Positions 15,575 through 24,893 of a DNA stretch of 36,593 nt are shown here, in pieces (the first letter of the stretch is position 1; the number at the start of each line of letters is the position of its first letter). The DNA comes from an uncultured Bacteroidota bacterium. Lineage in GTDB: Bacteria > Bacteroidota > Bacteroidia > Bacteroidales > FEN-979. The notes beneath the pieces are model-generated. The model worked only from the letters and a program-made list of their open reading frames with translations, did not search any database and was not told the DNA's origin. The stretch is from NCBI GenBank assembly GCA_937900965.1, contig CALCGJ010000145.1:1-36593 (forward strand), written 5' to 3'. The translations under genes were made by a program, and so were the position numbers.

Positions 15575-16909
15575 ATGGATCAGAAAAAAACCAAAAAAAT
15601 ATTTATTGAAACATATGGGTGTCAGATGAATTTTTCTGACAGTGAGATCGTTGCGTCGGTTCTTTCAGGTCATGGATATACAACAACGGAGGACATTTTT
15701 CTTGCCGATATCATCCTTGTAAATACCTGTTCAATTCGTGATAATGCCGAACAAAGAGTAAAGAAGAGGCTGCAGCATTTTCGTTCGATGAAAAAAAAGA
15801 ATCCGGGCTTGATTATCGGGCTGCTTGGCTGTATGGCTGACCGGCTAAAGACATTATTCCTTGAGGAAGAACAGTTGCTTGATATAATAGCCGGACCCGA
15901 TGCTTACCGGGATTTACCCCGTTTGTTGGAACAGGTGGAGTCGGGTCAGCGTGGTGTGAACACCCTGTTGTCAATGGAAGAGACGTATGCCGATATCACT
16001 CCTGTAAGACTGGCTGGCAACGGGGTTTCTGCTTTCATTTCCATCATGCGTGGATGTGAAAATTTCTGTTCCTATTGTGTAGTACCCTCTACCAGGGGAA
16101 AAGAGAGAAGCCGTGAGGCTGATACGATTGTTCAGGAGACGAAAATGCTCTTTGAACAAGGCTACAGAGAGGTAACCCTGCTGGGACAGAATGTTAACTC
16201 TTACAAATGGGATGAGGGAGATCAAACGATCTCGTTCGCCAGTTTATTGGGACGAATTGCTGAGGTTAATCCACTTCTGCGGATTCGGTTTGCCACATCA
16301 CATCCGAAGGATATCTCTGACGATTTGCTGAAAACGATAGCAGCTCATCCCAACATCTGCAAGGCTATTCACCTGCCGGTTCAATCTGGCAGTTCACGGG
16401 TTCTTAATCTCATGAACCGGAAATACACACGCGAAGAGTACATGGAACGGGTGGAATCGATCCGCCGGATCATTCCCGGTTGCGCTATATCCACCGACAT
16501 CATTACAGGTTTTTGTGGTGAGACCGAAGAAGATCACAAGGAGACTATCTCCCTGATGAAATGGGCCAGGTTTGATTATGCTTTTATGTTTAAATACTCC
16601 GAGCGCCCTATGACTTTGGCAGCCAAATCACTGAAAGATGACATCCCGGATGCGGTTAAAGAACGTCGCCTGACCGAAGTGATTGATCTCCAGCAGACAC
16701 TATCTTTTAAAAGTAATCAACAGGATCTTAACCGGGTGTTCGAAGTGCTGATAGAGGGTGACTCCAAACGATCCGGAGAGCACTTTATGGGGCGGAATTC
16801 CCAAAATAAGGTGGCTGTATTTCCAAAAACAAATGCCAAACCTGGCGAATATCTAAAGGTGAAAATCAATTCGTTTACTTCAGCAACATTACTTGGAGCG
16901 GTTATATAA
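15575..16909 (+). CDS. miaB: tRNA-2-methylthio-N6-dimethylallyladenosine synthase
   Basis: MiaB is a radical-SAM methylthiotransferase that adds a methylthio group to i6A37 in tRNAs reading UNN codons. The 444-residue protein shows the N-terminal UPF0004 cluster cysteines Cys16 (ETYGCQMN), Cys52 (VNTCSIR) and Cys86 (LLGCMADR). The radical-SAM cluster is CENFCSYC (Cys161, 165, 168), followed by the conserved VPSTRGKERSR. A C-terminal TRAM domain of about 65 residues ends the protein. It is transcribed divergently from topA. The downstream gene on the same strand is porZ, 84 bp away, so co-transcription is possible. Confidence 0.96.
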   Translation: MDQKKTKKIFIETYGCQMNFSDSEIVASVLSGHGYTTTEDIFLADIILVNTCSIRDNAEQRVKKRLQHFRSMKKKNPGLIIGLLGCMADRLKTLFLEEEQLLDIIAGPDAYRDLPRLLEQVESGQRGVNTLLSMEETYADITPVRLAGNGVSAFISIMRGCENFCSYCVVPSTRGKERSREADTIVQETKMLFEQGYREVTLLGQNVNSYKWDEGDQTISFASLLGRIAEVNPLLRIRFATSHPKDISDDLLKTIAAHPNICKAIHLPVQSGSSRVLNLMNRKYTREEYMERVESIRRIIPGCAISTDIITGFCGETEEDHKETISLMKWARFDYAFMFKYSERPMTLAAKSLKDDIPDAVKERRLTEVIDLQQTLSFKSNQQDLNRVFEVLIEGDSKRSGEHFMGRNSQNKVAVFPKTNAKPGEYLKVKINSFTSATLLGAVI

Positions 16910-16993
16910 GTCCGGGGTTTCTCCTACAATAAATTGAATAAAAAAGAGTTAATCTGAATATCCTTTTTCAATTTCAACAAACTGAAAACGTTC

Positions 16994-19327
16994 ATGAAGA
17001 TACATCAATACTTTTTCGTACTGATATTCCTTTTTTCAATTGCTCTTCCGGGTTTTTCACAGGAAACTCCGATTGGACAATGGAGAGATGAATTACCCTA
17101 TTACAAGGTAATTTCTGTTACTGAAGCCGACAACTATATTTTTGCCGCCACACCTTATGCTATTTTTTACGTGGACAAGGATGATAACAGTGTTCAGCGG
17201 ATGTCAAAGATAAACGGCCTCTCAGATATCGGAATTACCTCAATAGATTATAATCAGGAGGTCAAAACTGTTGTGCTGACTTATGCCAATGCCAACATTG
17301 ATCTCATCAACAACCTAATGGTAACAAATATCTCAGATATCAAACGGAAACAGATCCTCGGAAATAAAACTATCAACAGCATCTATTGCCATGAAAAATA
17401 TGCCTACCTCGCCTGTGGTTTTGGTATTGTCTTACTGGACCTGGAAAAGGAGGAGATCAGGGATACATATTATATCGGCCCCAACGGAAGTCCTATAAAT
17501 GTATTATCCATTACTTCCGACAACAACGACACCATTTGGGCAGCTACAGAACTGGGTGTATATAAAGCGTATATCAAAGATCCAAACCTGGTGAACTTTG
17601 CCGCATGGGAACTTGATACACGACTGGATCCATCTATCCGTTACAACACCATCACATCGATGGGCGAAAAAGTTTTTGTCAATAAATCCCTCTCTACTGC
17701 AGACCGGGATACTATCTATTTGCACAATGAAGGAACATGGATCCCCTGGAATACAGAACAAAGCAAAACAATTCTTAAGCTCCATTCCATGTATGACAGG
17801 TTAATTGTTACATATAAGTACGTTGTCTATGTTTACGATCAGAACCTTCAGGAGGTATATACAGTTTGGAGTTATATGCCGGGTAGTCCTTACCCGCTTG
17901 ATGCTGTCCAGGACAAAGAGAATAAGCTGTGGATTGGTGACACCTATGCAGGATTGGTTTCCTTCAATTCTTCAGTAAATAATAGTCATAGTTATAACCT
18001 GGGCGGACCACTGACTGCCAGTGCATTCAGTATGACAAGTGTAGGGGATGAGCTGTTGATTGCAGCCGGTGGCCGGGATGGATCCTATGTTCCTATTTAC
18101 AATGTTGGACAGGTCTATAAATTTAACAATTCAACCTGGACCAATTACTCCCCGTATAGCCTCCCTGCCATGGCCGGAGTCAGCGACCTGTCAACCACTG
18201 CCATTGATCCGTATGATCACAACCACTTTTATGCAGGTTCATGGGGGAAAGGATTGTTGGAATTTTCAGGAGATGCAATGACGAACAGGTACGGATCATG
18301 GAACAGTACCCTGGGTCATCATTCTGCTTCCGATACCGGTGATATCAGGGTAGGAGGCACTGCTTTTGACAAAAATGGCAACCTGTGGGTATCAACATCC
18401 CATACCAATAACTGCCTCTCCCTGAAACGGGGTAATGATTGGAAAGGATTTACCCTTTCCGAAGTACAGGAGTCTGATCTCGGACAAATGATCATCGACC
18501 GATACGACCAGAAATGGATCGTGATGCGCTATGGCAACATGAATCCGAATTCCCTGATTGTATTCACCGATAATGGAACACCTGACAATACCTCCGATGA
18601 TCTGACCAAAAAGCTCAACTCTTCAGAAGGGCATGGGAATATCCCCGGGACAATCGTCTTTGCCATTGCCAGTGACCTCGATGGCGAGGTATGGATTGGT
18701 ACCGAAAAAGGGGTTGCGGTATTTTACAGTCCAGAAAATATATTTACAGGAGGAAACTTTGATGCGCAGCGCATCCTCGTGGAATATGGAGGGTACTATC
18801 AATACCTCCTTGAAAATGAGATTGTAACAGCCATTGCAGTGGACGGATCCAACAGAAAATGGATTGGGACCGACCGCAGCGGTGTGTTTCTTTTCTCCGA
18901 CGATGGAACCAGGGAAATTCATCACTTTACAGAAGATAACAGCCCGTTATTCTCCAACCGGATCACAAGTTTGGCCATCAATTCCAATGGGGATGTATTC
19001 ATGGGAACCGATAAGGGCGTAATGTCATACCGTGGCAGCGCTACAGAGGGAACAGAAATAATGGATGATGTTTATGCGTTCCCAAACCCTGTGAAAGATG
19101 GATATTCCGGAATCATTGGTATCAAAGGGTTGGTTACCAATGCACAGGTAAGGATAACCGACATCAGCGGAGCAGTTGTCCACACAACCAATGCGGAAGG
19201 GGGCCAGGCAATCTGGGATGGTACAAATCTGAATGGCCGTCGTGTTAAATCAGGGGTCTACCTGGTGTTTGCCAGCAACGAGGATGGGAAAGAGAAAGTG
19301 GTGACAAAAATCATTTTCATCAACTGA
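16994..19327 (+). CDS. porZ: Type IX secretion system protein PorZ
   Basis: The 777-residue protein has a signal peptide (1-22, ending PGFSQ) and an N-terminus WRDELPYYKVISVTEADNYI that resembles PorZ. Two beta-propeller regions follow, with repeated blade motifs such as NKLWIGDTYAGLVSF, GEVWIGTEKGVAVF, RKWIGTDRSGVFLF and DVFMGTDKGVMSY. A C-terminal sorting-domain-like module starts around residue 690 (YAFPNPVKDGYSG...SGVYLVFASNEDG). This length and layout match Porphyromonas gingivalis PorZ, a surface component of the attachment complex that cooperates with sortase PorU to deliver anionic lipopolysaccharide to cargo. The propellers share the two-component regulator propeller fold but there is no kinase part. 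The stop overlaps recO by one base. Confidence 0.87.
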   Translation: MKIHQYFFVLIFLFSIALPGFSQETPIGQWRDELPYYKVISVTEADNYIFAATPYAIFYVDKDDNSVQRMSKINGLSDIGITSIDYNQEVKTVVLTYANANIDLINNLMVTNISDIKRKQILGNKTINSIYCHEKYAYLACGFGIVLLDLEKEEIRDTYYIGPNGSPINVLSITSDNNDTIWAATELGVYKAYIKDPNLVNFAAWELDTRLDPSIRYNTITSMGEKVFVNKSLSTADRDTIYLHNEGTWIPWNTEQSKTILKLHSMYDRLIVTYKYVVYVYDQNLQEVYTVWSYMPGSPYPLDAVQDKENKLWIGDTYAGLVSFNSSVNNSHSYNLGGPLTASAFSMTSVGDELLIAAGGRDGSYVPIYNVGQVYKFNNSTWTNYSPYSLPAMAGVSDLSTTAIDPYDHNHFYAGSWGKGLLEFSGDAMTNRYGSWNSTLGHHSASDTGDIRVGGTAFDKNGNLWVSTSHTNNCLSLKRGNDWKGFTLSEVQESDLGQMIIDRYDQKWIVMRYGNMNPNSLIVFTDNGTPDNTSDDLTKKLNSSEGHGNIPGTIVFAIASDLDGEVWIGTEKGVAVFYSPENIFTGGNFDAQRILVEYGGYYQYLLENEIVTAIAVDGSNRKWIGTDRSGVFLFSDDGTREIHHFTEDNSPLFSNRITSLAINSNGDVFMGTDKGVMSYRGSATEGTEIMDDVYAFPNPVKDGYSGIIGIKGLVTNAQVRITDISGAVVHTTNAEGGQAIWDGTNLNGRRVKSGVYLVFASNEDGKEKVVTKIIFIN

Positions 19328-20052
19328 TGCTTCACAAAACCCGGGGTATTGTCCTCCATTCGGTCAAATACTCAGAGTCAAGTTTAATTGTTAAAGTCTA
19401 TACCGAGACCTTTGGATTGCAATCCTATTTGCTGAAAGGGATCAGAAGCCAAAAATCTAAAACCAGGCCTGCACTTTTCCAACCATTGACCCTGCTTGAC
19501 CTGGTGGTTTACCATAAGGAAAAAAGTTCCCTTCATCCGGTGAAAGAGGTGAGATTGGCAATACCTACCCATTCGACTTCATCGGATATACGGAAAAGCT
19601 CTATCGCACTCTTTCTGGCTGAAATGATCTACCGCACTATCCGAGAAGAGGAGACGAATATCCCCCTTTTTGAGTTTCTGTGGAATGGTTTCATTCTGCT
19701 GAATACAACTGAAGAACCTTTTTCTAATTTTCACCTCCTGTTTGCAATAAAATTTTGTCGGTTTCTGGGATTTCAGCCACAGGGAAACCATAGTGACCAC
19801 AACCGTTTCTTCCATTTAAGGGAGGGCTATTTTCATCCTCTTTTTGCCTCCCCTGATGAATGTCTTGATGAAGAGCAGAGTACCTGGTTTGATCAGTTGA
19901 TACAGACAGACCTGGATCAACTCCCTCTGCTTTCATTTCCAACCAGGGCCCGGGCTGTTATGTTAGATAAAATCCTTCTTTACTACCGATTTCACCTCCC
20001 GGGATTCAAAGAGATCCGTTCGCATGAGATCCTTCATGCTGTTCTCTCCTGA
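19327..20052 (+). CDS. recO: DNA repair protein RecO
   Basis: RecO, with RecR and RecF, loads RecA onto SSB-coated single-stranded DNA. The 241-residue protein begins with the OB-fold signature [20 protein letters not shown], followed by [12 protein letters not shown] and [12 protein letters not shown], typical of Bacteroidota RecO. The rest is the helical domain. The zinc-binding four-cysteine motif of some RecO proteins is absent, as expected for this phylum. The ATG overlaps the porZ TGA by one base (TGATG), so the genes are translationally coupled; RecO output may therefore follow PorZ expression. lysS starts 47 bp further on and has its own promoter. Confidence 0.92.
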   Translation: MLHKTRGIVLHSVKYSESSLIVKVYTETFGLQSYLLKGIRSQKSKTRPALFQPLTLLDLVVYHKEKSSLHPVKEVRLAIPTHSTSSDIRKSSIALFLAEMIYRTIREEETNIPLFEFLWNGFILLNTTEEPFSNFHLLFAIKFCRFLGFQPQGNHSDHNRFFHLREGYFHPLFASPDECLDEEQSTWFDQLIQTDLDQLPLLSFPTRARAVMLDKILLYYRFHLPGFKEIRSHEILHAVLS

Positions 20053-20075
20053 GGAAACGATTCATCCCTTTTCCG

Positions 20076-20083
20076 TACCTTTG
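20076..20083 (+). promoter_or_regulatory. -7 promoter element for lysS
   Basis: TACCTTTG, an exact match to TAnnTTTG, 16 bp before the lysS ATG. Confidence 0.5.
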
Positions 20084-20099
20084 CGCAAATTTTTACTCC

Positions 20100-21617
20100 A
20101 TGGAACATGCATTGTCTGAGCAGGAACAAATCCGGAGGGATTCGTTGCAGGAATTATTGAATCTAGGCATTGACCCTTATCCCCCCGAAACCTTTGCAGT
20201 AAACGTATCTGCCGCTGAAATTAAACAGAAATTTCCTGAAGACAACTCGCTATATCAGGATATAAGCATCGCCGGACGGATTATGAACCGACGGATTATG
20301 GGAGCAGCATCTTTCGCTGAAATCCAGGATGAAACCGGCAGGATCCAGATATATGTCAAACGGGATGAAATCTGTCCGGGTGAAGATAAAACCCTTTATA
20401 ACACGGTATTTAAACGCCACCTGGACATCGGTGATATCATTGGAATCACTGGGTATGTGTTCATCACCAAGATGGGCGAGATCACCATTCATGTCTCCTC
20501 ACTGAAATTGTTGTGCAAATCGCTTAAACCCCTTCCTATTGTCAAAGAGAAAGAGGATGCAGTATTCGATGCTTTTACCGATCCCGAACAACGGTTCCGC
20601 CAGCGTTATGTTGACCTGATTGTGAATCCTCTTGTCCGCGAGGTTTTTATAAAGCGAACGTTGCTGATCAACTCTATGCGTAATTTTCTTAATGCAAGGC
20701 AATACCTCGAAGTTGAAACCCCCATTCTGCAGCCTCTCTATGGAGGTGCTGCTGCCCGGCCATTCAAAACCCATCACAACTCTCTCGACATGACCCTTTA
20801 CCTCAGGATAGCCAATGAGTTGTACCTGAAACGACTGATCGTCGGGGGATTTCCGGGAGTTTATGAATTCTCCAAAGATTTCAGAAATGAAGGAATGGAC
20901 CGCTTCCACAACCCGGAGTTTACCCAGATGGAGCTCTATGTAGCCTACAAAGATTATCAATGGATGATGGATCTCGTTGAGGAGATGGTTGAAAAGATCA
21001 CCCTGGACCTGCACGGAAAAACAGCAATACAGGTAGGTAACAATACGATCGATTTCAAACGTCCCTGGAAACGGTTTACCATGTATGAAGCGATTCAGCA
21101 CTATACCGGTACAGATATCTCGGGGATGGATGAAGAGGCGTTACGCAGAACCGCAAAAGAGCTGAACGTACCGGTAGATCCCACTATGGCAAAAGGCAAA
21201 ATCATTGATGAAATTTTCGGGGAGAAATGCGAACCAAATCTGATCCAGCCAACGTTTATCACTGATTACCCTATCGAGATGTCACCACTGGCAAAGAAAC
21301 ACCGCACCCATGAGGGCCTGGTGGAAAGGTTTGAAGCTATCTGTAACGGAAAAGAGTTGTGTAATGCCTTCTCAGAACTCAACGACCCCATTGACCAGCG
21401 GGAACGGTTTGAAGCCCAGCTTGAGCTTGGAAAACGCGGAGATACTGAATCGATGGTACTGGATGAAGATTTTCTGAAAGCCCTTGAATATGGCATGCCC
21501 CCAACCGCAGGCCTTGGGATTGGTATTGACCGGTTAGCCATGATCATGACCAACCAGGCATCCATTCAGGATGTACTCTTTTTCCCTCAGATGAAGCCCG
21601 ATAAACGACCTATCTGA
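20100..21617 (+). CDS. lysS: Lysyl-tRNA synthetase, class II
   Basis: LysS charges tRNA-Lys with lysine. The 505-residue protein has an N-terminal OB-fold anticodon-binding domain (about residues 60-150, with [20 protein letters not shown]) and a class II catalytic core. Motif 2 appears as [19 protein letters not shown] and motif 3 as [12 protein letters not shown] near the C-terminus. Other conserved pieces are [21 protein letters not shown] and [17 protein letters not shown]. The length matches the bacterial enzyme. It ends with an 8-bp tail-to-tail overlap with the deiminase gene on the other strand, leaving no room for a terminator between them. Confidence 0.97.
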   Translation: MEHALSEQEQIRRDSLQELLNLGIDPYPPETFAVNVSAAEIKQKFPEDNSLYQDISIAGRIMNRRIMGAASFAEIQDETGRIQIYVKRDEICPGEDKTLYNTVFKRHLDIGDIIGITGYVFITKMGEITIHVSSLKLLCKSLKPLPIVKEKEDAVFDAFTDPEQRFRQRYVDLIVNPLVREVFIKRTLLINSMRNFLNARQYLEVETPILQPLYGGAAARPFKTHHNSLDMTLYLRIANELYLKRLIVGGFPGVYEFSKDFRNEGMDRFHNPEFTQMELYVAYKDYQWMMDLVEEMVEKITLDLHGKTAIQVGNNTIDFKRPWKRFTMYEAIQHYTGTDISGMDEEALRRTAKELNVPVDPTMAKGKIIDEIFGEKCEPNLIQPTFITDYPIEMSPLAKKHRTHEGLVERFEAICNGKELCNAFSELNDPIDQRERFEAQLELGKRGDTESMVLDEDFLKALEYGMPPTAGLGIGIDRLAMIMTNQASIQDVLFFPQMKPDKRPI

Positions 21618-23688
21618 TCAGAATCAGCCGCTTAACTACAACTCCCTGGTTGGTTTTCAGGCGATAGAGGTATATTCCTCCAGCTACCCTATTGCCGTTC
21701 ATATCAGTTCCATTCCATATGCCCTGGTGTAATCCGGGTGAAAGGAATGCATCAACTACTGAGCTGATCACCTCTCCATTCATATCAATAACTTCAAGGA
21801 TAACTTCTCCTTGTCTGGTTAAGGTAAACGGAATGATCGTTTGATCCGTTACCGGATTCGGATAGCAGTTACCGAGATGATCGGGGATGGTAGTAATATC
21901 AGGGATGGCAGTATATAGCAATGAATCATCAACCATGATGATGACCCGGATCGTATCAACTGATGTAACGATGGTCAAAGTGTCGGAAACGAACAGACCG
22001 CTAATGTCAAGGACCGGCAGAGGAATGATTACCCTTAGAGAATCCATTCCCCCGTTTGAAATGGTATAAGGACAGATGGGAGGATCCTGAACAATCCAAC
22101 TAAATTCACTGTTTGTGCCAGATTCTTCTATGTATGTTATTTGAACTGGAGCTGATGTGTAATTATGAAGATCGGTAACCTTTCCGTAGAGACAATCTTC
22201 ATAAGTGAGAAACCACAGGGTATCCGGTACAGCAGTGATATTAGTGTAAACCGTGTTGAATTCGAACGGATCCGGTTCTCCGATGTAGGGTGCATTTGCA
22301 TGCCGCCCTGAATTATCGGCTGCAGTCAGGTAATATTCGATCGTGTTTTCCCCCGGTTGTTTTGGGATGATCCCGGAATAAAAACTGCCTGATGTGTTCG
22401 CCATGTTTGAGGTCATCCAATTCCCGTTATTCACCCGGTAGTGGATAAGCACCGAATCATTGATAACCGTTGTATCGCTGCAAACAAGTAACTCTGCATC
22501 GATGATATAGTCCTCTTCGCATGGATATTCTCCATAAAGCGGATAGTGCCGGATAAAAAGCATGCCCAAATCAGCTATCCCCTTGGTGCGGCAGTGAAGG
22601 GCATCCGTCGATTCCCAGGGTGTTGAAGGTTTTCCGATGATGCCGATTATCTCATAGCCGGGCATCGCGTCCTGATAAGAAGCAATAGCGCTGTCGTCCC
22701 AGGTATTGTTCATGATTGGAACCAATACTTTCTTGTTGAGGATCAGGGAATTTGTATAGGGCTGGTCATTCGGTGTAAAGGTCCTGTAAACCTTATAGTT
22801 ATAACCATAAGCACAGGGTGTGCCGGCCCAATAGGCTGCAGCCTGCTCTATAGCGTTATACCGTGGATGATTGGGAGGAACTGAACGGACAAGGATCTTG
22901 TCGGGAGCCAGAAACTTTGCCCAGCAATCAATGTGATCTATATAGGTCCCATTCGGATCTGGTCTTACATGATAGGTTGTAATCCCAAGATATGACTCAA
23001 ACTTTTCCGCTATCTGTTCGTGGGTCTGTGAAAGGTTCTCTTCCCATACCAGCTCAGTGGATGAGGAGTTTCCATAGCCATCGGTCATGTAATTGCCTCC
23101 TGTATGGATGACATTCATACCAAACCATGGGATACCCAGCATATTGGCTACCTCCTTTGGAATCTCATCATCCAGAGGACGGGGCCGGTTGTAAGGAAAA
23201 TCTACAATCCCAATCTGGTTGGAGCTGTCTGATTCAAACCAGGGACCGTAATCCCGGGTCCAGTAAGAATTTGAACCGGCAATCAGGAAGTTGCAGTGAC
23301 TGGTGTCTACCCCGTTGGCAATATATTGGTTGATCACCGTATTTTTCTGGGAGGCGCTGTTTACAATGGTGGTGACCATGATCTCCTCCTCGGCCATCTC
23401 CTGGATCACTGTATACGGAATTCCGAAGGGATAACGAACCAGGACTCCCTGCATATGGTCAAATTCAGCTACATTCCTGATCGGAGAGGCAGGGGGATCG
23501 GTTTCCACAAAGGCCAACCCGATCTCATCAAGCCGGGTCATCTCATCCGGGGTGAGCCAGTGGGTCAGTTTTTCAGGAGAATCCGGAGAATCCTGAGCAA
23601 TGGTAGTAAGTGGAAGAATGGCTGAGAGTGTAAATGAGAAGAGAGCAAGTAATACAACTCCGTGCCTGGTCAGCTGTTGCTTTATCAT
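21610..23688 (-). CDS. Secreted peptidylarginine deiminase (PPAD-like) with T9SS sorting domain
   Basis: The 692-residue protein has a signal peptide (1-31), a guanidino-modifying catalytic domain (about 65-385), two Ig-like or beta-sandwich domains (about 395-480 and 485-595), and a C-terminal type IX sorting domain (605-692, starting NCYPNPV). Catalytic residues align with P. gingivalis PPAD at a nearly constant offset: Asp146 in WTRDYGP, His252 and Asp254 in IDHIDCW, Asn313 in YTNS, Cys366 in DALHCRT. PPAD converts C-terminal peptidyl-arginine to citrulline; its carboxylate-binding Arg152 and Arg154 correspond to Arg168 and Arg170 in NRPR here. The alternative, an agmatine deiminase, is less likely given secretion and the arginine clamp. 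Substrate preference is inferred. Confidence 0.88.
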   Translation of the reverse strand: MIKQQLTRHGVVLLALFSFTLSAILPLTTIAQDSPDSPEKLTHWLTPDEMTRLDEIGLAFVETDPPASPIRNVAEFDHMQGVLVRYPFGIPYTVIQEMAEEEIMVTTIVNSASQKNTVINQYIANGVDTSHCNFLIAGSNSYWTRDYGPWFESDSSNQIGIVDFPYNRPRPLDDEIPKEVANMLGIPWFGMNVIHTGGNYMTDGYGNSSSTELVWEENLSQTHEQIAEKFESYLGITTYHVRPDPNGTYIDHIDCWAKFLAPDKILVRSVPPNHPRYNAIEQAAAYWAGTPCAYGYNYKVYRTFTPNDQPYTNSLILNKKVLVPIMNNTWDDSAIASYQDAMPGYEIIGIIGKPSTPWESTDALHCRTKGIADLGMLFIRHYPLYGEYPCEEDYIIDAELLVCSDTTVINDSVLIHYRVNNGNWMTSNMANTSGSFYSGIIPKQPGENTIEYYLTAADNSGRHANAPYIGEPDPFEFNTVYTNITAVPDTLWFLTYEDCLYGKVTDLHNYTSAPVQITYIEESGTNSEFSWIVQDPPICPYTISNGGMDSLRVIIPLPVLDISGLFVSDTLTIVTSVDTIRVIIMVDDSLLYTAIPDITTIPDHLGNCYPNPVTDQTIIPFTLTRQGEVILEVIDMNGEVISSVVDAFLSPGLHQGIWNGTDMNGNRVAGGIYLYRLKTNQGVVVKRLILIR

Positions 23689-23718
23689 GATGATCTGGTG
23701 GTTTTGTGATTCTCGTCA

Positions 23719-23747
23719 CAAAGATAATAGAATCGGATAATATTCAA
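23719..23747 (-). promoter_or_regulatory. Promoter (-33 TTG, -7 TATCTTTG) for the deiminase
   Basis: On the minus strand TTG (23745-23747) and TATCTTTG (23719-23726) are separated by 18 bp, a good Bacteroidota promoter. The ATG follows 30 bp downstream. Confidence 0.6.
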
Positions 23748-23841
23748 CCCGTGACTCTGGATAGTTTACAAATCTGAAAGACAACAATTTATCCGGTAAT
23801 AACTTAATGCCGGATGGCTGGGAAAACGATAAAAAAGCCTG

Positions 23842-23849
23842 TATTTTTG
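23842..23849 (+). promoter_or_regulatory. -7 promoter element for the CDF transporter
   Basis: TATTTTTG matches TAnnTTTG and lies 16 bp before the ATG at 23866. It makes the GTG at 23860 an unlikely start, because that codon would sit almost at the transcription start. Confidence 0.5.
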
Positions 23850-23865
23850 CCGTAAAGTCGTGAAT

Positions 23866-24720
23866 ATGAACAAGAAGGTGGCTGTAGCCCGTCTATCTAT
23901 CATCTCAAACTCCTTCCTGATCATCATAAAACTGGTGGTGGGAATAATCAGTGGCTCGGTCAGTATTATTTCCGAGGCGATTCACTCGTTAATTGACCTG
24001 CTGGCCGCTATAATCGCCTTTTTATCAGTTCGGATCTCAGACCGTCCTGCTGATTCGAAACACCCGTATGGTCATGGGAAATTTGAAAACATCTCAGGTG
24101 TTGTTGAAGCCGTTCTCATATTTATTGCCGCCTTCTGGATCATCTATGAGGCGGTACAAAGGATTATTCATCCCGCACCGGTTGATTCCATCTGGATTGG
24201 AGTCGCTGTAATGGTTGTTTCAGCAATTGTCAATATCCTTGTATCCCGCAAATTATATAAAGTCGCCCGCGAAACAGATTCTATTGCCCTGGAGGCAGAT
24301 GCACTTCATCTGAAAACCGATGTCTACACCTCCCTCGGCGTAGCTATCGGATTGGCACTAATCTTGATAACCGGATATCATTTTCTGGACCCTGTGGTAG
24401 CTATCCTGGTAGCTCTCCTCATCCTGAAAGAGTCGTACAATCTGTTCAGGAAGGCTTATGGACCGCTGTTGGATATCGCCCTTCCTGAAGAGGAAGTAGA
24501 AATAATCAGTCAGGTTATCAAAGACAACTGCCTGGGGACGATCAATTACCATGATCTTCGAACCCGTAAAGCCGGAAACTATAGGTATGTGGATTTTCAT
24601 CTCAATCTTCCACAAAATATGACGGTAAAGGAGGCTCACGACCTATGCGATCTTATCGAGCAAAATATCAAACAACAGTTTAGCTATACAGAAGTGACTA
24701 TCCACGTCGAGCATATCTGA
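23866..24720 (+). CDS. Cation diffusion facilitator (zinc-type) transporter
   Basis: The 284-residue protein has six predicted helices and a C-terminal cytoplasmic metal-sensing domain of about 80 residues (DIALPEEEVEIISQVIKDN onward), the standard CDF layout. The transport site is read from His40 and Asp44 in EAIHSLIDLL (helix 2) and His148 and Asp152 in DALHLKTDVYTS (helix 5). An HD-HD site is typical of zinc-preferring members. The conserved HPYGHGKFE loop lies near residues 66-74. CDF proteins export Zn2+ or similar ions from the cytoplasm in exchange for protons. The gene is monocistronic and divergent from the deiminase. Zinc as substrate is inferred from the site residues. Confidence 0.9.
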   Translation: MNKKVAVARLSIISNSFLIIIKLVVGIISGSVSIISEAIHSLIDLLAAIIAFLSVRISDRPADSKHPYGHGKFENISGVVEAVLIFIAAFWIIYEAVQRIIHPAPVDSIWIGVAVMVVSAIVNILVSRKLYKVARETDSIALEADALHLKTDVYTSLGVAIGLALILITGYHFLDPVVAILVALLILKESYNLFRKAYGPLLDIALPEEEVEIISQVIKDNCLGTINYHDLRTRKAGNYRYVDFHLNLPQNMTVKEAHDLCDLIEQNIKQQFSYTEVTIHVEHI

Positions 24721-24784
24721 GTATATCCCCCCTCTCCGGAATAATTTTTCCCTTATTCATGCGTTTGAAAATGGGTTTTGTTTA

Positions 24785-24804
24785 ATTAACAATCCGTTGT
24801 TAAT
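24785..24804. repeat. 8-bp perfect inverted repeat upstream of the MltD-like gene
   Basis: ATTAACAA and TTGTTAAT flank a 4-bp spacer TCCG. It lies 64 bp after the transporter stop and 41 bp before the next -7 box. It could be a weak hairpin for the upstream transcript, since it is not followed by a T-run, or an operator for the downstream gene. Confidence 0.4.
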
Positions 24805-24844
24805 CAAAATTAAAGACAACTCATTTACCGTGATCATATTCTTC

Positions 24845-24852
24845 TACTTTTG
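24845..24852 (+). promoter_or_regulatory. -7 promoter element for the MltD-like gene
   Basis: TACTTTTG, an exact TAnnTTTG match, 41 bp before the ATG. Confidence 0.5.
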
Positions 24853-24893
24853 TGAGAATCTGGTATAGTACGTAATCTAAAATCCTCTCCCTG

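Noticed and set aside
20499-21101. 200-codon minus-strand frame within lysS
   Set aside because: Shadow of the lysyl-tRNA synthetase coding sequence, whose motifs are unambiguous.
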